Below are positions 11,318 to 22,246 of a DNA stretch of 64,000 nt, in pieces. Both the position numbers and the translations under genes were made by a program. Each line of letters begins with the position of its first letter. Positions within the stretch are counted from its first letter, which is position 1. The stretch lies in contig NC_060236.1 in NCBI RefSeq assembly GCF_021155775.2, positions 13,189,087 through 13,253,086 of the forward strand, in the 5' to 3' direction. Source of the DNA: Neodiprion pinetum (Eukaryota; Arthropoda; Insecta; Hymenoptera; Diprionidae). Under the pieces are notes generated by a model that saw nothing but the letters and a program-made list of their open reading frames with translations, was not told the origin of the DNA and made no database searches.

Positions 11318-11460
11318 CTTGTAACTGTAACGCGAACTCTACGATGAATTTTGGATGGGTTCAGACAAGACCAGAGTGCTAGGTCGGCGGATAGCTGCGG
11401 TAGTATACATTTAGAGCCAAGGATCTGCGGTTTTGGGTTACTATCGCTCTAGGAATGCAG
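11318..11460 (+). repeat. Third, internal copy of the inner TIR segment
   Basis: Starts CTTGTAACTGT and shares ATGAATTTTG, GGGTTCAG, AAGACCAGAGTGC and GGGTTACTATCGC with the inner part of the Polinton TIRs (10361-10480 and complement of 37320-37465). It keeps a stretch that the left TIR has lost but the right one retains. Confidence 0.75.
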
Positions 11461-11670
11461 AACATAACTCGGTTTGAGTACAGCTCCGTCAAGGATGGAG
11501 AGCAAGGTTGAATCTTACATATGCTTTGCATTGAAAAAATTCTCTCTTAAGAGCTAAGGTGAAGGTAAAGGTGTAAAATTATTTCATGAATATTCTTTAA
11601 AAAACAGTTCTATTGAGTAAAATTTTTAGGATACAGTAGACAATTACTTCACAACGATAGTACAATAATT

Positions 11671-12098
11671 CTATTCAACAGTATCGTAACCAGAATGATA
11701 TATTCGCCAGGAATGTGGGACCGTTCTTGTAGACGCTTCTGCCCAGTAACACAGATCGTACACCCTCGCCATCCGAACAGTATGATGATTTTGTAGCCAA
11801 TTTTGAAGTATCAAAACGTTTTGTGCTGCACAGATTGCGTTGGGTATTGTATAAGCGTCGCATCTTAGAGACACAGCTGAAGTTTTTTGTAAGGTTTGAA
11901 GCGACGGACAGTCAACGTCCAGCATATCGATGATTTGAACTTTCGGGACAATTTCAAGCAACCAATCTCGTTTTTCTTTTCCTTTTACGTACACGGTTTT
12001 AGCTTTGCACAGCCTGTCTTCAATGGTCCACTGAACTTCCTCCAACGGTATGATTCCACAGCTCCATCACAGTAGATTGAAATTATAGCCAATTCTTT
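11671..12098 (-). pseudogene. Polinton nuclease-like ORF, 3' part
   Basis: Minus-strand frame with KTVYVKGKEKRDWL and CPSLQTLQ blocks, seen in a small ORF common in insect Polintons and related elements. Its N-terminus lies across the Mutator insertion at 26889-26925 (MELIVDIQGFRRPFN...). The D-x-Q-G-F near the start and the VKGxEK block resemble DEDD-exonuclease-type motifs, but I would call the function unknown. Codons between the junction and about 12045 are out of frame with the rest, so it also carries a frameshift or deletion. Confidence 0.55.
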
Positions 12099-12716
12099 AT
12101 GTCCGAGAATTGAGCATGGCCATTTAAGATTAGAAAAAAAATAAGTTTTGTGCTAAAATGTGCTTGGTTTGTGCTGCAATGAGCCGCGAATCGCAGGTCC
12201 CGATTATCAAAAATCGGGCTCTAATCGTCAAAAAATCATTTTTTCAACCAGCATGGCCATTTTGTTTTTTCAAAAAAGCAAGAAATGTGCCAGAATGTGC
12301 TAGGCTTGTGCTGCGATGTGCCGCAAACAGTAGTCGATTATCTCCAAAAACGTAGCTAATATTGCCAAAAAACTATATTATTAAAATTTTTTTCGTCTAA
12401 CTTCGGTCATTTTTTTTTAAACGCGATGTCCCGATTCCTCTAGCTGTGTAGACATCGCTAGGTTTGTGTGATACGTTGTTTCAGGAATGGCCTTTTATGT
12501 AATTATTCTCAGATATAGGTGTGTAATTGTGCGATTTTCGACAACAGAAATGTCCGATCACTTTCAGTTCAATTGATATAACTTTTGTTTTTCTATAGGT
12601 AGATTGCGCTAGGATATAATATTTTACGGTGCTTTGACATTTTTCAAACGAGGATTATATCTTGCGTGTCACAATATGCAATCACGATGAGGACCATTCA
12701 CTTACAAATACATAAA
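12099..12716 (+). repeat. Left TIR of the Mutator-type element
   Basis: Matches the inverted right TIR throughout, except that a 137-bp unit (12114-12250) is present twice here (again from 12251) and once on the right. The uninterrupted Jockey target ACTTTCAGTTCA is present at about 12560. Frames crossing the repeat are not genes. Confidence 0.88.
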
Positions 12717-12959
12717 GCAGAGCCGCGTTGGCCGTAAGCAGAACATAACTTATGTTGCCCGGATCTCACCACGTGGAGGTGCGGTTGGCATTTGTGGGTT
12801 CAACTAAAATCCATCCCACTTTAAGATCCACATTCACACACCATTTACACTTTATGTACAAGCACCCAGACTTTTTATTTACAGCCGCATTTACTCATCG
12901 ATTTATACCATATTAACAAGCACTGACGCATTTAATTTTCTTTTCTGAGGCATCGCTAT
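12717..12959. other. Spacer between left TIR and transposase
   Basis: No motif or conserved frame seen. Confidence 0.4.
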
Positions 12960-15900
12960 CAAATCGTGTATACACGTAGGTGAATCTCTACCGATACAGT
13001 ACCGGTGACTATTTGCGCTGTTTTGTTGCGCGCATTATCATTTTATCGGATCCAATGACTGCCAGTCCAGCAATATCCAATATAATGTCCAACAGAATTT
13101 ATACACTTAGGCCCATGGTACTCAACAACGCCAGCTAATTTACATCGAGTGCCGTCTGTTACTATCAAGTCTCGAGGAACATTTGACAGTATCTCTCTCT
13201 TATTTCTACCTGTATCGACATCAAGGAATGAATGTGAACCGTATTCGACAATTTGTGTACTTGTACTACAACATTTGCGCGGAACATACCGTCCTAACGA
13301 TACCGCTTGATGAAGAGCTGTTATTCATTCTGATGTCAAGGGGTTGTAGTTAACATCTAAAAAAACTCGACGATGTTCTGTTTCGATACCGCATTGTGAA
13401 TACTTGCATCGCAGTGTGTAACTGGGTATACCAACGAATAAATCTTCGACAAGAACAGTAAGATTAGAGTCTGCCCTGATTTTAATGATTTCGCCTTTCC
13501 GTTCTTTTTTTATTCTTGGTAAAGCTAGTAGCGCATTGGCACGTTCTTTGAAAACCTGTGACACTAGACCTTTTTGTATCAATGGTTCGATACACTTGTA
13601 TATACCTGCATCGCTATTTACAATGGTTGCGTTTTAACGTGGATTATTACAAATAGCCATCGCTAATATTTGACAAACGCTATCGAATCCACATGTGTTT
13701 TCCACGACTAATATAGTTGATCTATCCTTCATATTCTTACAACAATTACCATTGAGTAGCAGTGGCAGTGAAGTATAATGCCGTGATATTATTAGAGTCA
13801 AAATTCAGACACGCTTTGGAGTATTCAGGTTTTTTTTTTGTTTTATTCTTATTCCTCCAGTTGTGCTGCTCTTTGAGCTCTATCACCGCTGCGTTCGCTG
13901 AGTCCAAGACTTCATCGCTTCTTACGAATAATCGGCGCCGCTTTTGATCAGAGCCATGCTCAATATTCCTAAGTGGATTATCTAATGGTAACTCTCGGCA
14001 ATGAGTATCGAAATGAATTTTCGTAACTGTATCCGTTTCGGATGGAGTTGGACGGCGTTTTCAGGTTTCTTGCTTAATGACTACTTGATCACTAGGATCA
14101 TGAAAATCGTCGAAAAGATGCTGTGCGGGATCGTCACTGATTACTTGCGAGCAGTTCTCAATATGATCTGGTAAAGTTTGAACGCGAAGGATAGCCGACT
14201 GCTGAGGAGCTGTCCATGACGAATCAATGGGTTGAATACCTAACTCTTAGTTAAGTTTGACATCTATCGACGGTTGCGTACAAATCTCGGTGGAATATCT
14301 GGGACTACTTGTGTTTTCGCCCATCGTAGTTAAGTTTTCAGGACTGTCATTTTTTTTGTTCAACTTTCTATCATTCTTTTCATATACTTCTTCATTTTGA
14401 ACTTAATCAAAAAACTTCTTCGTTTCTCATTATTTAAATCGATATTATTGGTTTCTGTGCATCGTTCCAGTTCGAGAAGTGCATCATTTTCCGATTGTCC
14501 TGCAAAAGCCAACTTGATTTTTCTTGGAAATGATAAAATATGGGTTGCAACGAATCTGTTCGCACGTAAGGGTTGTCGTTCGTTGATCAGCGTACGATTT
14601 TCCAAGTCGTTGAACTCTGATTCGATAGCAGCGAACGTAGCATTTCTAGATCCGCTTTGACAGGCTTTTCGCATACATTCAGAGAACAGAGGAAAGTATG
14701 GCAGTAAATTTTTGAGATGTTTTGCGAACTTCGGATTATAGAAAGCGTTGATATTTTCACTTTCACCTTTCAATTCGGTTCTTATTTGTACAACACATTC
14801 TTCATAGATGTTTTTTTGTCCATTCCCATGTACTCGTTGGTACATCCTCTGCGGAATTTAATAATTCATCGTACTTAGAATCGGAACTATGTACTTTTTT
14901 GGAATCTTCGAACTCATCGTCAATTTCGTCTTCTTCGGGTTTAATCAAGTCGATACGAGGGATACCTTTTATCAGTGCCGTGATATGAATACGTGCCCTA
15001 TCAGATAAGCTTCCACTGTCCGCGCTTCGGCTGAGGACGAGTAAGAAAATTTGTTTAGCGACTGCTTCAAGTTCTGGTATGGTTTTCTGCTGTCGAAGCA
15101 AAGCCATTGCCCGGATACACATCGATTTTGCACCGTACGGTGTTCCGTCATAGCACTTCCATTTCGAAATCATATCAATAAAATGACAAATATCAAGGCG
15201 CAGAACGCATACGGGTGGTGTCAGAATTGCCTTTGTCAAATATTCGAAACAGAATGATAGGTATTTTTTTAAACTCGATTGCTGTGTAAAAGCTCTGGCA
15301 ATTCCACCTAAACGGGCTTTGTCAAAATCTGTAACTACTTCTTGTGGTAGAGGAAACGACGAAGTTTCTTTCGCACCTGTGCGCAAGAATTCCAAAAGCC
15401 ACTTTGCAATTGCATCAGTATGATGTTCAGCAGATAACATCTGAAAACCCGGTATAGTTTTGTTGTTTGTCTGAGTAACTACTTGATATAGATATATATG
15501 AGGGCTGTAGCCAGAAGGCCGTCGTATTTTGCGGACCACAGACCCAGTTCCATCAATATAGAGGGTTTTGTAAAATTTTTGGTACACCGCAAGTTGTTCC
15601 TTAGACCAATAATGCACAAAAAATTCGAAAAAACCAATTAAAAGAATCGATGTTTCGTATATAGACCCACATTTCATATCCTGAAAACTTTCGAAAATAT
15701 CGTGGGTTCTAATCAAACCAAGGATCTTGTCTCGCATCTCTGTTGCGGCTTTACCAAGAACCTGGCCACTAGGAATGTGTGCCGGTTCATCATCCCCTAT
15801 ACTATCTATTAACCGGTCACCTTCTTTTCGCCTCCAATTGCACGGAAGCATATTTCCCTCTACCATTTCTTTTGCAACTTTTATTCTTCGAGTTCCTTCC

Positions 15901-16576
15901 AACTGCCTTTTTGTGGTGTGACTTACGGACCGGTTGAATTCGTAAATGAAGCATTCCATAATAGTTAGTTCATTCTCACTTGGAGCGTTAATAATCCGTC
16001 CAAGGAATCGAGCTTTACAATCAGGACAATCTCCAGTAATTGAGACATAGAAACCACTTTCTGAAACTTCATTTGTTTTGAACTTCAATGTGCATGGTAT
16101 TTTCGTTTCCTCAAATATTGCATCATACAAGGTGTGCGTCCAGGCATTCCGTTTGAGTTACTGTAATTCACATTTACCGCGAGACTGAAAGTCATATTTT
16201 ATTATTTCAGGTGCCATGTCTGACCAAACGTTTGTTAGATCAAGTTTGAATTCTAAAACAACATCCAGTGTGGAGTTCAGGGAATCATTTATCATGGTCG
16301 GATGGTTATGTGTGATATTCCGGGACTGTAGAATCTGTGTCAGTATATTATATCTGTTCTCCAAAATAATCGTGTAAATATTTTTCGGTTTTTTTCGCAA
16401 CGATGCGGTCATTGCGTCGGAAAGTCATTGAAAAACTTAATTTTTTGGAGGAAGAACTTTACCGCTGTCTGATACAACCTCAAATTCTGACGATTGTGAA
16501 AGTTCTCTCAGTTGTACGATAGCCGGAGGATCTGTACTAACAATAATTTTACTTGCATCATTATGGTAATCCATTA
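12960..16576 (-). pseudogene. Mutator-family DDE transposase with C-terminal USP-like protease domain
   Basis: Read on the minus strand from an ATG near 16576. The main open frame (16130-14802, 442 residues) has a CPDC zinc pair near residue 35, the first catalytic Asp in LYIDGTGS (about D193), the second in VVTDFDKA (about D268) and a RLDICHFIDM block. The third acidic residue lies in the next frame, in AAIESEFNDLENR (about 14620). A frameshift at the T7 run near 14811 separates the two frames. After a linker the gene continues into a peptidase-C19-like region (13720-12980). Stops and frameshifts make it inactive. Confidence 0.8.
12980..13720 (-). other. Ubiquitin-specific-protease-like domain of the transposase
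   Basis: In order on the minus strand: a Cys box NTCGFDSVCQIL (about 13690), two CxxC-like zinc-ribbon pairs each followed by an acidic FLDV segment (about 13420-13350 and 13270-13210), a VPRDLIV strand and LAGVVEY, then the His box GHYIGYCW (about 13085) and a W.R.ND ending. This is the layout of a C19/USP fold. Two in-frame stops (near 13635 and 13325) show decay. The function in transposition is unknown. Confidence 0.65.
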
Positions 16577-17431
16577 TGGTATAGTGCCTGCATATAATCG
16601 TTGAGAAAAGAATAACTAATAGGTACAATCGAATTTCAATTACGCAGTCGACGCGCGTAAGATAAGAACCTAAACCTTCGTTTAAGGTTGTTCAGAAGAT
16701 AATCACAAGTAATGAGAAATAATTGAAATTAATACTATAGGTAGTTGACTATTCGAGTCATGTCTCTGTAAAATTTCAAGTCGATTGGGAGCTTATTAAC
16801 CGAGTAAAAAAATCTTAAAGTTGCGTAATTTTTACCGCTTAAATCCAGAGTAAATGGAGAGAGTTGTCCGTGCAATCAACTCGTGATAGCACTTTTCGTA
16901 ACAATGAACTTTATTTGAAAAACTAGCCATACATTCTTTGAAATATTCCGCATCGATCAATACCAAGATCATTAACATTTGGAGGTTTCTAATCAAAATA
17001 TTTTAACGTAAAGATAGGAAATCGCGTCAAAATTTACTGCGAGTGAATAAGTTGTCAACAGACACGGCAACGCCGGACTTTGAAGCCTGAAGGAAGGGGC
17101 GGATTACATGAGTGAGCGCGCATGCATACCCGCGCGAAATTTAAATTAACATGCCTAGTAAATACAAATTTTTTTTCTTTTAATACATTTTTTTTTTTAT
17201 ATAAAGAAATAAATGAATCCGTTATAAATAAATCCTTTTTTATAAATAAAGGTATAAAATAAAATAAAACCGAAAATACATATATTATTTCATATTATTA
17301 TTACTAATATTTTCTGCATTTTCTGTATTCTCTACATTTATCACATTAATAATACTTTCCAAAAAATGAATTATAGAATTTATAGTTCTCGAATCTTTGG
17401 TCACATTAAGTTTACCGTTGACTGATTGTGA
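16577..17431. other. Spacer between the two transposase genes
   Basis: AT-rich, with long T and A runs at 17167-17230. CGGCAACG at about 17067 is an 8-bp inverted match to CGTTGCCG at about 20983 on the other side of the exonuclease-bearing gene, but this is too short to call a TIR. Confidence 0.4.
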
Positions 17432-20400
17432 TCAAAGTGCAATAACACCTGGTTCACCTTTAGCAATGAATACATCAATGAACTTATCATACGTTATGGA
17501 AGCCTCTATCAATTTATCGCAAATATTTTTGGAAATAACTTTGTGGAGTGGACCTAATGTTGTTGCTCTCAGCCTCGCATTACGTTTCTTTTTGTCTTGG
17601 TCGAGCAAAAATGCTTGGATGCTCTGTTTTTTCTCAATAAAAGTATCATCACTTATCTTAAAATATTTGACTAGCTTCTCTAATATTTGTACATCCTCAA
17701 TTGCATTGTGTGCTTCGTCTGTCGATACATCAGTCAGGAATTCTTTGGCTAAATCAACTTGACTTGTTTGAGTATGCCTGTTCAATAAACTGCGAAAAAT
17801 CGGAAGTGTATCGCTAAAACCGATTATACATTTCTGAAAGGTAGGTATGGTACCTGTATCAGCCATTGCGTTAATGAGACGAGGTTTATCAAAATTACAG
17901 TTACGTGCTACGAGAAGACAAGGCTTACCGAAAGAACGGAGAAAAGTATGAAACTCGCGCATCACACAGTCTAGTGGTAATGTTTCCACTCTCTTGCTAT
18001 GATAAAATAATTCTCCACAACTGCTTGTAAGACCGTGAACCTCACTGGCTTTAGAATTGATCGCCGTTGTAGGAGTCACATATTTATTAAAATATGAACC
18101 ATTACAGCCTGCAGCCATTTGCAAAATTCCAGCAGTACTTCCGAACCCAGTTGTTTCAAGATCAAAAAATATAATTTCTGGTGGTTCATTAGATATTGAA
18201 ATTTCATTGCTGTTATCCTGGTACTCCTGTAATGGCTTGATCGTATCATTGGTAGCTGATTGATTCAATAGACCCATACCAGACTCATATGTTGGACCTT
18301 CTACGCTTTCTTTTTTTTTTCTCTAAATCGTTCGATATTTTTTCAAAATATTTCGTCGAGCTTTGAAAGCTACTGTTGCTATTTGTTGTTTACGATTTTG
18401 CGCGATCCTATCTCGTCCATCAACATTTGCATCCATATAAGGACCAGGTGTCAATTTTAATTCAAGTAATACTTCACTTATGCACCGGTTCCCAAGATTT
18501 TTACTCGCAATTGCAAGGGCAACACGATAATGAAGTGAAAATGTCAAGCCATAGAATCGCGATTTGGGAGCTTTGCTCATAATCATGGCGTTTAAATTTT
18601 CGTTAGGCTGACTTGAGCTTGCAGTGACAAATTTTTCAACGTTTTCTGCTAATCTGTTGAAGAATTGAGACAAGTCTTCATACAATGCCAGACTCTTCAG
18701 ACCTCCAGGTATAATTGAATGGTCGTAATTTTCTTTGTCTCTCTCGAATTTGCACTAGTCTCCACAGTCCTCATGTTTGTTAAAAGAATGATCGACTATT
18801 TGTTTTATCGTCTCCTTCATGGCATTTTTATCATTTTTATTCTGAGCTACTGCGTATGTAAAACATCTGTGCAGGTAAATGATGGTATTTTTCTTCAGTT
18901 CGGGATGATTTTTACTCATAGACCATAACACTTTTTTAACATTTTTCGAAGCGTGATTGGCGTCAGAAAATTTTATAACTTGATGATGGGAGACTTGGCG
19001 TATTGCAGAGATAGTTGAGCTATCATCGTCCCCAACGAGAACTCCGATTTCAATGTTGGCTTCTTTAAGAATCTTGCTGTGAGCAATTAAGTCTGCTGTG
19101 AGAGCTGGCTTCATACTCTTGGCACTTCCTGCAGAGTTTCTTCTACATTTATGGTCACTGCAGGGATGCCCCTCATCACATTGCTTGCACTTCCGATTCT
19201 TAATGTCAAAATCAAGTACTTTGCCGGATTGAACGCCAATAAGAGCTCCGTAGCCGCTAAGGCTGTCATAATCTCTTCCTGTTCCTCGAGTAGGCCACCC
19301 CATGTCGTATGATGCCATAACACGAACAATCCAATCGCAGGGAATAGCACTTAGATCACCAGACAATATACTTTCTATTTGATCATGCGTTAAACCGGCG
19401 ATAACAGGAACATCTTCAGGGAAGTCACGGGCACTAGACTCAACAGCAGACAACATTATCTTTACCTGATCTTCTGTCAAGTTTGGCAACAGAAAATTAT
19501 CCGGCGTTCCTTCTGGCCTGTTAACGAAAAACGCAATGAGTTATAAATAAAAGAAATGAATAAAAACATTTTTAAGGATCAAGGTTACGTGTTGGGTCAT
19601 GCGGGATTCAGGGGTTTAAAATAATTCATATATCAATCAAATTCATTGCTATTTCTTTTACTATTCCACACTTAGCCTCATCTCGAGACAGTAATAAATA
19701 AAATCATGTAAATGAGTGTAAAATTCAATATTAAATTATTCATTTTAAATTATAAAAAATGACTTTTTTGAATCAGACTTTCGTCTAACTAATGAATCCA
19801 TTTGTTCAACAATTTAAAATAATTACAAACGGTAATAACTATGTACAATTCGATAAGGATAAATGGTTAGGTAGAAAAATTTTTTTCTTCATTTTATTTT
19901 GCGTAATAACTAAGCCCAGCACTACTTTTCAACTAATCAATATACTTTTAAATAAATGAAATGTTTTAATTATATTTTCATGTATTAATCAATGAAATTA
20001 TGAATGAATAAACTACAACAAAAAGCAGAAAGCGATAAATGATGAAGCAAAGCACCTACAAAGCAATAAAAACGAAAAACGGAAAAAAAACCTACAAGGA
20101 CTTTTTTATGGATGGAAATTTTTCGAGAGTCAAACGTCTTTCTAACGTGGCAGCTGTTTTACAACTCTTTTCGGCAACTCGTGTCACAGCTTCTCCAATC
20201 AGCTCTTCATGCGTCTTGAGCAAGTGATTATTGAATGATGGCATATTCAAAACTCCCAATAATTTATTGAGATGCGTCCAACCCATACCTGCATCGAAAA
20301 GTCCTACATTAATATAAAATTTTTAATTTTAAAAATTATTTTTATTCACTTCTTGAAAAACAGCAATTTTTTTTTCAAACTTACCTAGTGCAATTCGTGC

Positions 20401-20871
20401 ATTAATCTCATACATTATTTTACCATCTGGGGCCGTAAAAGTTTCATCCGTGGTGATTGAATTCTCTAGCAAACAATCTTGACAACGGATTATTATGAGT
20501 GAAGCTAGCCCATGCCGGTTCTCTTTAATGATATTCGCTAACGATAAGATCTGCCCACAATCTTTGCACCGGTCATTCTCAGCCCATAGATCTAGATCAA
20601 TTATTCGGCGTCCAAGTGCCACTTTCTGTTTTTTAGAAGGACTTTCGCATTCAGACGGAAGATTATTTTCACTACTTGGTTTCTTTCGCTTTCCAGAGTA
20701 TTGTTGTTGTTTCAGTCGCAAATTGTACACAGCTTCTGTTACAGATTTATTTTTCCACATAAAACGTTTCTTTTTTCTATTATCTTGACCATTATTATCA
20801 CTATTTGTCGCTTCCATTTTTCTTTTATTCGTATTTGCTTTTTCATTTTGTTGAGGATTCATAGTTTTCAA
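17432..20871 (-). pseudogene. Spliced DDE (Mutator-like domain) transposase fused to a DEDDh exonuclease
   Basis: Exon 1 (20871-20385) is basic, then carries GRRIIDLDLWAEN and CxxC zinc pairs, and ends at donor GTAAGT. Exon 2 starts at 20303 after TTAATGTAG, and joining them restores an ALG-LFDAGMGW reading. The last exon (19517-17432), after TTCGTTAACAG, has ASYDMGWPTRGTG (catalytic Asp), VLVGDDDSS (second Asp), QPNENLNAM (Glu) and then a DEDDh exonuclease: FFDLETTGF, NCNFDKPRL, SDTLPIFR, AHNAIEDV. Two in-frame TAG codons (18755-18757 and 18323-18325) interrupt this single frame. The end of exon 2 is unclear. It may be its own nested transposon or Mutator cargo. Confidence 0.72.
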
Positions 20872-21856
20872 TTTTTAAGAAATAAAACACCTAACGAAAC
20901 ATTCACTCACAAAATAATTGTGAGGTTATGTTATTGTTTTGAGTATACGCTACTGAACACGGGTAGCCAGAGGGCCCGCAACGTTGCCGCGATTATTCGT
21001 TATTTTTATGATTTTTATTATTATAACTTTTAATTATTTAAAAATAATTGAGAGTAAAAATATAATTACAACATTGATAAAGATACCGTCTCCTATGAAT
21101 TTTAATTATTTTCATCAAGTAAAAAAAAATTTAATATAATTCGACAGTTTATAGGGCGCAAAAAAAAATATCTACAGCGCCCAATGTATAAGCATAGGGA
21201 AATCTCTCCCACTTTCGTCCACCCCCACTCTACTTCTCAACAACCTTAAGTAGCGAGAGTAAAGAGTAGTGAAAAATAAGAGCGAAAGTCACATAGAAAA
21301 TTAGATGGTTTTATAAATTTTCGGCGCTATTGCGCCAAAAAAGCGTTTTATTAGTAACTAGTTACAAATTTTGGACTTCGTCAATAAGGCGCTTTTAGTT
21401 TAATTCAAGACAAAACTATGCGCGACAATGTCACGTTGTCGCCGGACCTATAGGCACACGTGCAAACGTACGGATGCGAATAACAAACTTCGTGAGCTGT
21501 CGTATTCGGGAGTAATGCATCTGCGTCGATACGCTACAAGACATGAGTAGTATCAGGGCCTGCACCAGACTGTATAGAAGGAGTCACCGCCAGACGTTGC
21601 CGGAATCCACCGAACCGAGCCGATGCAAAGAGTTTGTATGGAGGGGATCACGCACTCATTCAAACGGCTCACCGAGTGATCGAGCCTTCCCGCCCCACTA
21701 GCTGGTGCGCTACCATCACTCACTCATACACAGAAATTGCGTACACGGAAAATAAATTGCAGTCGCAACAACAGCAAGTGGAATTAAGTTTTCCGCAGAT
21801 TGGAGTAAAGCATATGAAAACACCAAGTTGGGGTTAAATTAACAACCGTTAAATTT
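20872..21856. other. Upstream spacer, no gene seen
   Basis: AT-rich, with GGCGC-containing inverted segments around 21155-21345. No open frame with recognisable motifs and no clear transposon terminus. Confidence 0.4.
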
Positions 21857-22002
21857 TTAAGTGAATGGTCCTCATCGTGATTGCATATTGTGACAGGCAA
21901 GATATAATCTTCGTTTGAAAAATGTCAAAGCACCGTAAAATATTGTATCCCAGCGCAATAAACCTATAGGAAAACAATAGTTATATCAATTGAACTGAAA
22001 GT
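21857..22002 (-). repeat. Right TIR of the Mutator element, inner part
   Basis: Complement of 12560-12716. It is separated from the outer part (26543-26879) by the Jockey insertion, and the sequence TGAACTGAAAGT is duplicated at the break. Confidence 0.88.
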
Positions 22003-22246
22003 TTTTTTTTTTATAACATTTATTTCATACAATCTGTCTTACATATTTAAGACAATAAGTATTTTCTTTATATACAAGCATTTAAATAACATGTTAAGCA
22101 CTGCCCCATAGAGTAGTGCTTCTTCAATTTTGTTATAATTAACAATTGAAACAATTGACACAAAATAGGTTTATGTACATAAAATATATATGAGGTATAA
22201 AAAAAAAATATAACGTGAATACAATATGAAATGTTTATAACAGTTA

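Noticed and set aside
12158..12355. Short frames in the Mutator TIRs (also 26760-26948)
   Set aside because: They are the two inverted copies of one non-coding repeat and are not conserved as protein.
17060..20990. TIRs for the exonuclease-bearing transposase gene
   Set aside because: Only CGGCAACG matches in inverted orientation, which is too short and lacks a target duplication.
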